From an uncultured Coriobacteriaceae bacterium (GTDB lineage Bacteria > Actinomycetota > Coriobacteriia > Coriobacteriales > Eggerthellaceae), in contig CACZIP010000040.1 of assembly GCA_902781245.1 (NCBI GenBank), forward strand, positions 1-14,009: a stretch of 14,009 nt of DNA, read 5' to 3'. Positions 1 to 7,736 of the stretch are shown here, in pieces (position 1 is the stretch's first letter; each line of letters opens with the position of its first letter). The notes under the pieces were generated by a model. It had not been told where the DNA came from, made no database searches, and saw only the letters and a list, made by a program, of their open reading frames with translations. The translations under genes and the position numbers were made by a program.

Positions 1-1156
1 AAAGCTGTTCGACCTCGAGGCTGAAGGCTATTTCTACACGCGTCTCCAGAATCCGACCTGCGACCTCGTTGCTGCAAAGATCACAGCGCTTGAAGGAGGA
101 ACGGCCGGCATGCTCACGTCGAGTGGCCAAGCTGCGAACTTCTTCGCCGTCTTCAACATTGCAACTGCAGGCGACCACGTCGTCGCTTCCAACTCCATAT
201 ACGGTGGCACGTACAACCTTTTCGCAGTCACGATGGCCAAGATGGGCATTGACTTCACATTCGTGAGCCCCGACTGCACCGTTGAAGAACTCGATGCAGC
301 TTTCCAGCCCAACACCAAAGCCGTTTTCGGTGAGACGATTGCCAATCCCGCCCTCACGGTGCTCGATATCGAGAAGTTCGCGAATGCAGCGCACGCCCAC
401 GGCGTACCGCTGATCGTTGACAACACCTTCCCCACTCCCATCATGTGCAGGCCGTTCGAATGGGGCGCCGATATCGTCACGCATTCGACGACGAAGTACC
501 TCGACGGACATTCCGCAGCGCTTGGCGGATGCATCGTCGATAGCGGTAAGTTCGATTGGATGGCACAAGCTGACAGATTCCCTGGGCTGTGCACACCCGA
601 CGAGAGCTACCACGGCATCACCTATGCTGAGCGGTTCGGCATTGAAGGTGCCTACATCACGAAGGCCACCGCACAGCTCATGCGCGATTTCGGCGCAATG
701 GCATCGCCGCAGAATGCGTATATCCTAAACCTTGGTCTCGAGAGCCTTCACGTCCGCGTAGCGCGACATTGCGAGAACGCGAAGATCATTGCTGAGCACC
801 TCGTAAAGCATCCGCATGTGAGCTGGGTCAACTATCCTGGTCTCGAAGGTGACAAGTACCACTCTCTTGCAGCTAAGTACATGCCGAACGGAACCTGCGG
901 CGTCATCAGCTTCGGTTGCAAGGGTGGGCGCGAAGCTGCAGAGCGCTTCATGAAGAACCTCGAAATAGCCCACATCGCCACCCATGTGGCCGACGCGGCA
1001 ACCTGCTGTCTGCATCCCGCATCTTCAACGCACCGCCAGATGAGCGACGAAGAGCTTGCCGCGGCTGGAGTTCCGGGCGACATGGTTCGCCTGTCCGTCG
1101 GTCTCGAGGACGTCCGCGACCTCATCGCAGACATCGACCAGGCACTCGAAGAATAG
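1..1156 (+). CDS. metY: O-acetylhomoserine aminocarboxypropyltransferase (sulfhydrylase), 5'-truncated by window edge
   Basis: This is a PLP-dependent Cys/Met-metabolism enzyme. The MetY family makes homocysteine from O-acetyl-L-homoserine and sulfide in the cytosol. The frame is open from base 2 (base 1 is the end of a split codon) and ends with TAG at 1154-1156, giving 384 visible residues. Family members are about 425-430 residues, so roughly 45 N-terminal residues lie outside the window. Visible family marks are the Y-x-R-x-x-NPT stretch near the start, the S-S-G-Q-A-A cofactor-binding segment, the VDNTF strand with the PLP-contacting Asp, and the Schiff-base lysine in HSTTKYLDGH (Lys codon 494-496). 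The FDW and PDESYHG segments after it favour the MetY branch over cystathionine gamma-synthase or MetZ, but these relatives are hard to separate by eye. It converges on the helicase gene, and its own promoter is outside the window. Confidence 0.93.
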   Translation, partial: KLFDLEAEGYFYTRLQNPTCDLVAAKITALEGGTAGMLTSSGQAANFFAVFNIATAGDHVVASNSIYGGTYNLFAVTMAKMGIDFTFVSPDCTVEELDAAFQPNTKAVFGETIANPALTVLDIEKFANAAHAHGVPLIVDNTFPTPIMCRPFEWGADIVTHSTTKYLDGHSAALGGCIVDSGKFDWMAQADRFPGLCTPDESYHGITYAERFGIEGAYITKATAQLMRDFGAMASPQNAYILNLGLESLHVRVARHCENAKIIAEHLVKHPHVSWVNYPGLEGDKYHSLAAKYMPNGTCGVISFGCKGGREAAERFMKNLEIAHIATHVADAATCCLHPASSTHRQMSDEELAAAGVPGDMVRLSVGLEDVRDLIADIDQALEE

Positions 1157-1167
1157 ATTGCTTATCG

Positions 1168-1203
1168 GGGCGATGCGTCAGCCTTTTGAGAGATGCATCG
1201 CCC
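1168..1203. terminator. Stem-loop between convergent metY and helD genes
   Basis: A 12-bp stem (1168-1179 with 1192-1203, one G-T wobble) closes a 12-base loop. It starts 12 bases after the metY stop and ends 20 bases before the helD stop. Its position between two convergent genes suggests a bidirectional terminator. There is no clean U-tract on either strand, so intrinsic termination is not certain. It could instead protect the 3' ends of both mRNAs. Confidence 0.5.
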
Positions 1204-1223
1204 AGATTAATACGCCTCAGTTC

Positions 1224-3320
1224 CTAACGAAGCAGATTCGAAAGCGGCCCGTTCGAAATGAGCGTGACGCGTTGAGTCGCGCGCGAAATCGCCGTGTAAA
1301 GGCGATGACGGCGCAATGGCTCGTTCGGGAACGCGCCTTCCTGCACGTCGGGCACGATCACATGGTCGAACTCGAGGCCTTTTGCCAATTTCACGTCGAG
1401 CAGGACGACGCCCGACTTGGGTAATGCGCCATCGTCACGTACCGTCTGGATAGGCGCGCCTTCGAGCATGCGCATCAACTGCTTCGCACGCGTTCTGCTG
1501 TTCGCGATAACGGCTGTTAACGACTCGTCCCCTGCAGCGCTGACGACTGCGTCCCAGATTGCTTGCTCGTATTCTTCGTCTGACGAGCATTCGACAATCT
1601 CTGGAGGCGTGCCAGGACGTTGAACCGAAGACGCTTCCAAACGCTCCCCTTCAGGAAGGAGCTTGGAAAACAGCTCTGTGATCTCTGGCGATGAACGGTA
1701 GCTGATCATGAGCGAGCACTCGTCGACGCTGCCACGCAAACGAACGAAGAGGTCCTTGATTGCAGGAAACGTTGCCGAACCCGCGTGAACGGCTTGATTG
1801 CCATCTCCCAGCAAGAGGAAATGTGCGTTCGGGAAGAACCGCGCCAATACCGCAAGCTGCGTAAGCGTGTAATCTTGCACCTCATCGACCATGACATATC
1901 GAGCATGGCGCTCGCCACCGCCAACAAGCGCGAGTTTCAGATAGAGCCATTCGACCGAATCGAGCGTCTGTTTTCCAAGGATTCGCATGCCGATCCTGTC
2001 AAGACGCAGCCAGCCGCCTTCTTCAATCGCTCGTTCGATAGGAGCGTAACGGGCTCTCAGCCACTGCTTGGTACACGAGATGAGCTCATCCTCGTCAAGT
2101 GGCGCAATTTGCTGCCCAAAGAGACGAATCTGCTCTTCGTTCGATAGGTCCAGCACCCGCTCCTGCACTTCTTCATCTTTCGAGAGGCGCATGATTCGTT
2201 GCTCGAGCTTATCTTTCAGATCCTCCATCGCAAGCGTGCACCTATGGGGGCCCATCTGCGCGCTCTGGAACTTGTCGAGCGACGCACGAATCGAGGAAGC
2301 ACCGATGACGCGCTCGTCTTCGACCCGCAAATCGCAGAAATCGTTTGGCTCAAGAACAAGACCGGGAATAGCTTTGTCAATTGTGTCGAGCAATTCGATC
2401 GATTCCTCGCGTGAGATGCCGCGGCCCGATAGACCCAACCGCTCCATCAAGTCGTCCCATGTCAAAATCTGCGGGTTCGACTCCCCCATGTCAGGCAAGA
2501 CGTTGTCGATGTAGTGCCCGAACACCGGATTCGGTGTGAGCAGGAACACGTCCGATGGCACGAGCGTCTCGCGCTCGGTGTAGAACAAGTACGCGATGCG
2601 CTGCAGCAACACCGACGTCTTGCCGGATCCGGCTATGCCCTGTACGAGCAACACCGGCACATCGGCATGCCTGATGACACGGTTCTGCTCTTTTTGAATG
2701 GTCGTCGTTATCGCCTCAAGACGCGCCGTGCGACGCTTCGACAACGATGCCAACAGCAAAGGGTCTTCTATTGCAACGGTCGTGTCGAAATAGGCATGCA
2801 GTTCGTTCTGGTCGAGATCGAACTGCCTGCGCAGCTGCAAATCAACTTCGATAATCCGTCCGTTCGCTTCGTACGAGGTTGCCCCATTCGATTGGTTGTA
2901 GTACACCTCGGCAACCGGACTGCGCCAATCGACGATAAAGTGGCGTCGCACCTCGTCGGTCATGCCTGCCGCGCCGATGTAGATGTCCTTCGACGCCTCG
3001 CCTTTGGGAAACTGCAAGCGCACTTTCGCGAAATACGGCTTCTTGAGCAGAAGCTGTGCGCGGCGGAGCTTTTCGGTATTGATGTCAGCTGACAGGTTGT
3101 AGCTCTCGATGATTCGATTCATGGCTTCGAGTTCTGCGAGCGTCTCAAGTTGGATGTCGGCAGCGAAATCACGCGTCATCTCGTCGAACATGTCCTCTTT
3201 ATCTTCGAGAGCCTCGGCGAGGTCAGCGTCAAGTTGCGCACGGACATCTTGCTCGATGCGCAAGAGCTTTTCGTACGTGCTTGTCAGGTGCTGCTGTTCC
3301 TCTTCAAATATGGGGTCCAT
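1224..3320 (-). CDS. helD: HelD-like UvrD/Rep-family ATPase (RNA polymerase recycling factor)
   Basis: This is an SF1 helicase-fold protein of about 698 residues. The HelD family binds stalled or post-termination RNA polymerase and uses ATP to release nucleic acid. Residues 1-100 are predicted as a long charged coiled coil, the part that HelD inserts into the polymerase secondary channel. The HelD-typical stretches DIYIGAAG and VDWRSPVAEVYYN follow. Walker A is GIAGSGKT with Lys near residue 234. Walker B is MVDEVQD near 479-480. The C-terminal motifs AKGLEFDHVIV and LYTAISRATQR match SF1 motifs V and VI. The frame is open to 3356, but I choose ATG 3320 because AAGGA lies five bases upstream of it, while the earlier in-frame ATGs have no such site. 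It is divergent from the MFS gene and convergent with metY. Whether it is a class I or class II HelD cannot be judged here. Confidence 0.9.
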   Translation of the reverse strand: MDPIFEEEQQHLTSTYEKLLRIEQDVRAQLDADLAEALEDKEDMFDEMTRDFAADIQLETLAELEAMNRIIESYNLSADINTEKLRRAQLLLKKPYFAKVRLQFPKGEASKDIYIGAAGMTDEVRRHFIVDWRSPVAEVYYNQSNGATSYEANGRIIEVDLQLRRQFDLDQNELHAYFDTTVAIEDPLLLASLSKRRTARLEAITTTIQKEQNRVIRHADVPVLLVQGIAGSGKTSVLLQRIAYLFYTERETLVPSDVFLLTPNPVFGHYIDNVLPDMGESNPQILTWDDLMERLGLSGRGISREESIELLDTIDKAIPGLVLEPNDFCDLRVEDERVIGASSIRASLDKFQSAQMGPHRCTLAMEDLKDKLEQRIMRLSKDEEVQERVLDLSNEEQIRLFGQQIAPLDEDELISCTKQWLRARYAPIERAIEEGGWLRLDRIGMRILGKQTLDSVEWLYLKLALVGGGERHARYVMVDEVQDYTLTQLAVLARFFPNAHFLLLGDGNQAVHAGSATFPAIKDLFVRLRGSVDECSLMISYRSSPEITELFSKLLPEGERLEASSVQRPGTPPEIVECSSDEEYEQAIWDAVVSAAGDESLTAVIANSRTRAKQLMRMLEGAPIQTVRDDGALPKSGVVLLDVKLAKGLEFDHVIVPDVQEGAFPNEPLRRHRLYTAISRATQRVTLISNGPLSNLLR

Positions 3321-3387
3321 GGTCATCCTTGGCAATCTCGATGTAAAATAGGCCAAATTATTTTAGCGGAAAGCAGAAGGAGAATCG

Positions 3388-4584
3388 GTGGAACACGAGA
3401 AGTTGTGGACCCGCACGTTCATTGTGCTCATGGGCGTCAACTTCTGCTCGGCTCTCTCGTTCTATCTCACGATGGTGAAAATCACCGAGTTTGCAATGGA
3501 CACGTACGGCGTGCCTCATAGCGTCGGCGGGCTCATGATCACCGCATATGTCATTGCAGCACTCCTGACCCGCTTGCTTTTCGGAGGCCGCATCGACTCG
3601 TGGGGCGTCAAGCGCTCCCTCGCCATAGGCACGACGATAAACGCAATCTCCATGGTGTTGTATCTCGTCCCGATGAGCTTTCCAGCGCTCATGGCCGTTC
3701 GCGTGATTCACGGCTTCGCATTCGCCATCATGTCGGGCTCTGCAGCAGCAGGGGCCGCTCTCGTCATTCCCCGCGAACGCTACGGCGAGGGCATTGGATA
3801 CTTCTCGATGATGCAAGCTCTCGCAACGGGCGTCGGGCCGTTTGTTGCAATCCTCCTGACAAACCTGTTCAACAGTTACGTCGGCATGTTCGCGTGCGCC
3901 GCAGTCATTGCGGTTCTTGCCGTGCTCAGTTTGCTCTTGCTTGATATTCCCCATGTTGTCAGAGAGGACGAAACGGAGCTTCCGACAATGGGCGGTGCGC
4001 AACATATGCATGTCAAGCACGGCATCTCGTCGCTGATCCAGCTTTCGGTCGTTCCACTCGCGTCGGTATTGTTCCTTTGCTATCTCGGTTATTCGGGCAT
4101 TCTCTCGTTTGTCACCTTGTACGCACAGGAACGCGGTCTCACTGACGCCGTGAGCCTTTACTTCGTAATCTATGCGATCGTCATCCTCATCTCGAGGCCT
4201 CCTGTCGGGCGCCGAGTTGACCGTGCAGGAGAAAACTCCATCATTTACTGGTGTTTTGCCTCGCTGACCGTCGGATTGACAATCCTAGCCTTCGCCTTCA
4301 ACGGTCCCCTGTTGCTGCTTTCGGCGGCTTTCGTCGGTTTCGGCATAGGCGCCACCCAGTCAATCGTCCAAGCAGTCATTGCGCGTGACACGCCACAAAA
4401 CGAGCTTGGCAAAGCCAATTCGACGTTCTTCATGAGCATGGACCTCGGCAGCGGTATAGGACCGATAATTATCGGCGCCGTGATTCCTTTCATCGGTTAT
4501 AGCGGAAGCTATATCGCCTTGGCTGTTTGCGCTGCTTTTGCAGCCGTCGTCTACCATTTCGCGCATGGCAAGCGGCAAGGTTAG
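3388..4584 (+). CDS. Major facilitator superfamily transporter, substrate unknown
   Basis: This is a 398-residue integral membrane protein of usual MFS length, with about 12 hydrophobic segments arranged as two groups of six. After helix 2 there is a motif-A-like loop, GGRIDSWGVKRS, and the matching loop of the second half reads GRRVDRAGEN. Glycine-rich helices such as GFGIGATQS and DLGSGIGP are typical of MFS drug/metabolite antiporters. The start is GTG at 3388, preceded by AAGGAG with a five-base gap. The gene begins 67 bases from the divergent helD start, so both promoters must share that short AT-rich gap; I could not pick out convincing hexamers there. Multidrug or small-metabolite export is plausible, but the sequence does not reveal the substrate. 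No intrinsic terminator is visible after the TAG. Confidence 0.88.
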   Translation: MEHEKLWTRTFIVLMGVNFCSALSFYLTMVKITEFAMDTYGVPHSVGGLMITAYVIAALLTRLLFGGRIDSWGVKRSLAIGTTINAISMVLYLVPMSFPALMAVRVIHGFAFAIMSGSAAAGAALVIPRERYGEGIGYFSMMQALATGVGPFVAILLTNLFNSYVGMFACAAVIAVLAVLSLLLLDIPHVVREDETELPTMGGAQHMHVKHGISSLIQLSVVPLASVLFLCYLGYSGILSFVTLYAQERGLTDAVSLYFVIYAIVILISRPPVGRRVDRAGENSIIYWCFASLTVGLTILAFAFNGPLLLLSAAFVGFGIGATQSIVQAVIARDTPQNELGKANSTFFMSMDLGSGIGPIIIGAVIPFIGYSGSYIALAVCAAFAAVVYHFAHGKRQG

Positions 4585-4622
4585 GCACATCTTGCTCGTT
4601 TCTTGATTGGCTTTCCAACTGA

Positions 4623-4651
4623 TTGACCAAACCTGTTCGCAGCGCTAGAAT
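4623..4651 (+). promoter_or_regulatory. Sigma70-type promoter of the tRNA-Lys/tRNA-Gln unit
   Basis: TTGACC (4623-4628) and TAGAAT (4646-4651) are separated by exactly 17 bases, and each differs from consensus at one position. Transcription would start near 4658, about 16 bases before tRNA-Lys. This fits a strong stable-RNA promoter. Confidence 0.8.
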
Positions 4652-4673
4652 AACCCTTCGCGTGATTGGGAAT

Positions 4674-4749
4674 GGGCCCTTAGCTCAGTTGGTAGAGCAG
4701 GGGACTTTTAATCCCAAGGTCGGGGGTTCGAGTCCCCCAGGGCCCACCA
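4674..4749 (+). tRNA. tRNA-Lys(TTT)
   Basis: This is a 76-base cloverleaf. GGGCCCT pairs with AGGGCCC in the acceptor stem, and the discriminator A and CCA are encoded. The D-stem is GCTC/GAGC. The anticodon loop CTTTTAA gives anticodon TTT. The T-arm is GGGGG-TTCGAGT-CCCCC. The outermost anticodon-stem pair (27-43) reads G-A, a tolerated mismatch. Confidence 0.97.
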
Positions 4750-4779
4750 GCTTGCCAATCATGCCCCTTTCTCTGAAGC

Positions 4780-4853
4780 TGGGCTGTCGTCCAATGGCAG
4801 GACTTCGGTTTTTGGTGCCGACTATCGGGGTTCGAATCCCTGCAGCCCAGCCA
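4780..4853 (+). tRNA. tRNA-Gln(TTG)
   Basis: This is a 74-base cloverleaf with acceptor stem TGGGCTG/CAGCCCA, a weak first U-A pair typical of tRNA-Gln, discriminator G and encoded CCA. The anticodon loop TTTTGGT gives TTG. The T-arm is CGGGG-TTCGAAT-CCCTG. It lies 30 bases after tRNA-Lys and is probably co-transcribed. Its 3' end is the repeated sequence described in the next entry, which makes it a likely integration target. Confidence 0.97.
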
Positions 4854-5069
4854 CAACTTCCTGAAATTTCACTTGGATTCGAACCGATGAGGTCGGAGGC
4901 CGTTTAGCAAAATGCCCAGTGGGCATTTTGTAGGCCGACGGTCCGAGCGCATAAGCGCGAGGACGTTGATTTCCGCGCAGCGGAAATCGTGAATCCCTGC
5001 AGCCCAGCCACTTTTCATCTTCATCCCTGCAGCCCAGCCACTCCTTCCTGAAATCTTGCGAGGATTCGA
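4834..5069 (+). repeat. Stacked copies of the tRNA-Gln 3' end (att-like direct repeats)
   Basis: The last 20 bases of tRNA-Gln plus one base (4834-4854) recur exactly at 4991-5011. A 19-base version recurs at 5023-5041. The first and third copies align without gaps over 47 bases (4836-4882 with 5023-5069, offset 187), with about 40 identical, so the similarity runs about 30 bases past the tRNA into a TTCCTGAAAT...GGATTCGA segment. Direct repeats of a tRNA 3' end are what tyrosine-integrase elements leave behind. No integrase is visible in the window, so these are either scars, a non-autonomous element, or the remains of a collapsed tRNA array. Confidence 0.85.
4893..4988. other. Cluster of three perfect hairpins between tRNA-Gln 3'-end copies
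   Basis: The first hairpin is a 10-bp perfect stem with 3-base loop, CAAAATGCCC-AGT-GGGCATTTTG (4908-4930). It is enclosed by outer pairings CCGT/ACGG (4900-4903 with 4938-4941) and TCGGA/TCCGA (4893-4897 with 4942-4946). The second is GCGC-ATAA-GCGC (4947-4958). The third is a 9-bp perfect stem, GATTTCCGC-GCA-GCGGAAATC (4968-4988). Nearly every base of the insert can pair, with no credible ORF. It could be a structured RNA read through from the tRNA promoter, a terminator cluster, or the body of a small mobile repeat. The first stem lacks a T-run on either strand beyond its own paired Ts. Confidence 0.7.
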
Positions 5070-5203
5070 GTAGCTATTCCCTCTTTGCAACTTCTTTGAA
5101 CATGAGGCAATTCATCCAATTTCCCGCTTAAAACACCATATTTTGTGATATACACTTGATTATTAGTGCAAATATTGTGGTCAAGCGATTCACAAGGGTT
5201 TTG

Positions 5204-6565
5204 ATGGGCGATATCAGCAAAGCAAAGCATGCTTCCAGCAAAACGTACGTTCGCGGTAAACATGCGAAACATGCACGCGTGGTTGAAAACACGCATTCGA
5301 CTCGTATGCGCTATGCTGCTGGAACGTTTCTCGTCTCCTCCGCAATCGCTCTCGGGCTTTTCGCGGTGCTTCCCTTCAACGCTTCGGAGTCCGTAGACGT
5401 CGATCAAACCCGAACGGCAAGCGCGATCCAAGAAAGCCTTTCGACAAGAAGCGCCCAAGCGACTCAGAAAAGCGTTGAAGCCTCTGAGCAAAGCTCGTCC
5501 GCGGTTCAATCGCAGATGGCAAATGAATCCAACAATCAAGAATCTACGAACACCGAGACGAGAGGAGCAACCTCCGAAGCAACAACTGCGACACAGAATG
5601 CGGGAGCCGGATCATCCGGTGAAAACGATTCGGAGCAAATCGGGAATAGCGCAGACAACGCTTCGATCGAGAGCCAGATACAAGGCGAGGATGTCTCCAA
5701 AGAAGGCGCTTCCGATAAAGAAGGCGCTTCTGATAATACGGTTACAAGCGATGCCGTAACACCCAACGAGCAGTCCGATGAGAATGCTGGCGCGATTTCG
5801 ACTCCATCTAATGCGGATTCTGCCCCAGAGCCTGAATTGAAGACCGATTCAAATGCTGCAATTAACAATGGCTCCAACAATCCTTCGTCGTTCATTGCAA
5901 GCATGGTGAGCAGTTATGACCCAGACGCTGTGGAGGCGAACACCGCGTTCTTCGAAACAGTTATCGAAGACAAGAAACACATCGCTCAAGACGAGGCTCA
6001 AAAGCTTGCTGAAAATCCCGTTAATTACACTTCCGTCGTCGAGCCGCAACTCCAGCAAGGTGTTTTGGACAGCGGATGCGAGATATTCTCGCTTTCCATG
6101 GCGCTTGAAAGCATGGGCATCAAGGCCGACCCCGTCGATATAGCTGAGGGCTACCTCGATTTCGAGGGCGGGATGACGGATGGCTTCGTTGGCAGCCCCT
6201 ACGAAGGAGGCGCTGGTTTCCCAGCTGGCATCGAAAAAGCTGCCAACGCATATCTAAAAGACATTGGGTCAGATCGCCATGCATATGATCTGACTGGCAA
6301 TTCCTTCGATGTCATCGCGGGTCTTGTATCGCGTGGTTATCCGATTCTCATCTGGACGACCATCGATTTTTCCGAACCGTTCTTCCATGACGTCGTCGAG
6401 GGTGATTACCAATGGTATGGCAACGAGCACTGCGTGCTTCTTTGCGGCCTATCTGACGACACTGTGCTCGTCTGCGATCCACTCGAAGGCCTCATCGAAC
6501 GCGATGCCGAACAGTTCATAGAGATTTACGAGCAATGCGGGAGCATGGCACTCTACGTCCGTTAA
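5204..6565 (+). CDS. Membrane-anchored or secreted C39-like (Peptidase_C39_2) cysteine protease domain protein
   Basis: This is a 453-residue protein predicted to act outside the membrane. Residues 1-36 are Lys/Arg/His-rich and cytosolic. Residues 37-57 form one hydrophobic segment, a signal anchor or uncleaved signal peptide. Residues of about 60-245 are a low-complexity Ser/Thr/Glu/Asn/Ala linker with a short internal repeat (KEGASD-KEGASD), probably a flexible stalk across the cell wall. The globular domain spans about 255-453. It carries the papain-like set of this family: a Gln shortly before Cys292 in SGCEIFSLSMAL, His409 in NEHCVLLCG, and Asp425 in VCDPLEG. The frame is open from TTG 5156, but ATG 5204 has AAGGG five bases upstream and is preferred. 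The substrate is unknown; cell-wall or bacteriocin-type peptide processing would be guesses. It lies just past the tRNA-Gln repeats, so it may be island cargo. Confidence 0.85.
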   Translation: MGDISKAKHASSKTYVRGKHAKHARVVENTHSTRMRYAAGTFLVSSAIALGLFAVLPFNASESVDVDQTRTASAIQESLSTRSAQATQKSVEASEQSSSAVQSQMANESNNQESTNTETRGATSEATTATQNAGAGSSGENDSEQIGNSADNASIESQIQGEDVSKEGASDKEGASDNTVTSDAVTPNEQSDENAGAISTPSNADSAPEPELKTDSNAAINNGSNNPSSFIASMVSSYDPDAVEANTAFFETVIEDKKHIAQDEAQKLAENPVNYTSVVEPQLQQGVLDSGCEIFSLSMALESMGIKADPVDIAEGYLDFEGGMTDGFVGSPYEGGAGFPAGIEKAANAYLKDIGSDRHAYDLTGNSFDVIAGLVSRGYPILIWTTIDFSEPFFHDVVEGDYQWYGNEHCVLLCGLSDDTVLVCDPLEGLIERDAEQFIEIYEQCGSMALYVR

Positions 6566-6589
6566 TCGAACTCTCATAAGGTGGATGAA

Positions 6590-6655
6590 TGGCACGGTGT
6601 TCCCAGGGAGCTTTGCGCCACCAGTGGTACAAAGCTCCCTGGGAACACTGTGCCA
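6590..6655. repeat. Long intergenic hairpin (26-bp arms) between convergent genes
   Basis: Two 26-base arms (6590-6615 and 6630-6655) are complementary except for one G-T wobble. The 14-base loop can itself form CCAC/GTGG. The outer ends read TGGCAC...GTGCCA. The hairpin starts 24 bases after the protease stop and ends two bases before the permease stop codon on the other strand. It may terminate or stabilise both mRNAs. The lack of any U-tract and the similarity in design to the hairpin at 9982-10025 point instead to a REP-like or transposon-derived palindrome. Confidence 0.85.
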
Positions 6656-6656
6656 T

Positions 6657-7667
6657 CTAGAGCGCAAACCCAACCAGTTCGAAGGCAAGCCCACAGACCA
6701 CACTCACGGCAACGAGCGCGACGATTATGAGGGCGTTCTCCCCTGCGGGTCTGTTTGTTCGCAGCAACACCAACATGCCAACGCCTGCAGCAGTCAGCAA
6801 ACCCGCCATCATTGCACCGAAGCTGAGCACTCCCTCGATGTAGAGCTGGGCAATCGCTACGCTTGCTGCACAATTGGGAATGAGGCCGACAATAGCAGAG
6901 CCAACAACTGCCAAAAGCCCATTGGCGCCCAAGAACTCGCCGAGTGCTTCCTCACCTACAAGAGCCAACACAGCATTGAGCACGATCAAGATGAGGAACA
7001 CGAACATCGTGACCTGAATCGTATGCTTCAACGCACTGCGCGTGATGCCGCCCCAGCCTTCATCATGCGAATGATCATGATGTTGGTGCTCGTGCTGACA
7101 TGACTCGTCGCAGTCATTGTGCTCGTAGACGAGCTCGGGATTATGCTCGCACGTCTCGCACCCATGATTGCATTCGCAATGGTCGCGCTCGCATAACTCG
7201 TGAATGTGCAAATGCTTGTGGTCACGATGCGTTGCACGCATGACAGCATCGACCGCAAAGCCGAAAACCATTCCGATGAGAATCTTCAAACCGATGACGG
7301 TGAACAAAACGTTTGGCGGCACTTGCTCGGCTATGAATATGGGCAGCATCTCATCGGATGTTGAAAGGAACACGGCAAATAGCGTGCCAAGCGTTACAAC
7401 TCGTGCTGCATAGAGCGTTGAGGCCGCAGCAGAAAACCCGCATTGCGGTACCACGCCGAGCAGTGCGCCCAACGCAGGACCGCCAACTCCAGCACGTCTG
7501 ATGGCATCTTGAGCCTTCGAACCAGTCTTGTGTTCGAGCCATTCCATGAACAAGTATGTGACGAACAGGAACGGTATCAGATACAACGTATCGAAAAACG
7601 CATCCTGCAATATGTCAAACGCCATGTCTGCAAAATCCGCGCCGTGTTCTATCCCGTGTTCGTGCAT
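6657..7667 (-). CDS. Putative heavy-metal/manganese exporter with His/Cys-rich loop (ArsP_2-like permease)
   Basis: This is a 336-residue inner-membrane permease that I assign to the 'putative 10TM heavy-metal exporter' family (I believe PF11449, also annotated as putative manganese transporter or arsenic efflux protein). About four hydrophobic helices precede, and four follow, a central hydrophilic loop (about residues 148-210) packed with His, Cys, Asp and Glu (for example HEHQHHDHSHDE), a probable metal-binding segment. Each half carries a matching helix-breaking motif, PQCGFSA and PNCAASVA, suggesting an inverted-repeat transporter fold with Cys in the pathway. The N-terminus also has MHEHGIEHG. 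ATG 7667 has GGAG five bases upstream. A metal-sensor-like operator sits about 50 bases upstream. The family is fairly clear. The transported ion (Mn, Zn, Cd, As or other) is not determined by sequence. Confidence 0.83.
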   Translation of the reverse strand: MHEHGIEHGADFADMAFDILQDAFFDTLYLIPFLFVTYLFMEWLEHKTGSKAQDAIRRAGVGGPALGALLGVVPQCGFSAAASTLYAARVVTLGTLFAVFLSTSDEMLPIFIAEQVPPNVLFTVIGLKILIGMVFGFAVDAVMRATHRDHKHLHIHELCERDHCECNHGCETCEHNPELVYEHNDCDESCQHEHQHHDHSHDEGWGGITRSALKHTIQVTMFVFLILIVLNAVLALVGEEALGEFLGANGLLAVVGSAIVGLIPNCAASVAIAQLYIEGVLSFGAMMAGLLTAAGVGMLVLLRTNRPAGENALIIVALVAVSVVCGLAFELVGFAL

Positions 7668-7713
7668 TCCAGCTCCATTCTTCTAACAAAAAGGAACGGT
7701 GCTTTATGGATGT

Positions 7714-7736
7714 TGCTCATATGAGCACCTGTTCAT
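7714..7736 (-). promoter_or_regulatory. Candidate ArsR/SmtB-type operator of the metal permease
   Basis: Three related 7-base half-sites are packed into 23 bases: TGCTCAT, ATGAGCA (together a perfect 14-base palindrome, 7714-7727), then CC and TGTTCAT. ATGAGCA-CC-TGTTCAT is an inverted repeat with one mismatch and resembles the ATATGAACA...TGTTCAT boxes bound by ArsR/SmtB metal sensors. It lies 47 bases before the permease start codon. No regulator gene is in the window; the assignment is by motif likeness only. Confidence 0.55.

Noticed and set aside
3321..3387. Specific -35/-10 boxes in the helD/MFS divergent gap
   Set aside because: Several AT-rich hexamers (TAAAAT, TATTTT, TTGGCA) occur but none have acceptable spacing, so I do not call a promoter.
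3358..4020. A - strand frame of 220 codons, rich in His, Cys and Glu, opposite the MFS gene
   Set aside because: It is antisense of the membrane helices; no domain is recognisable and the MFS frame is well supported.
4623..4907. Short + strand frame spanning both tRNA genes
   Set aside because: It reads through two clear tRNA genes; such frames are a common annotation artefact.
4870..4960. Possible tRNA on the - strand, suggested by GGTTCGAATCC (4875-4885)
   Set aside because: The T-stem has mismatches, and no acceptor stem, D-arm or anticodon arm can be drawn around it. It is better seen as part of the repeat unit.
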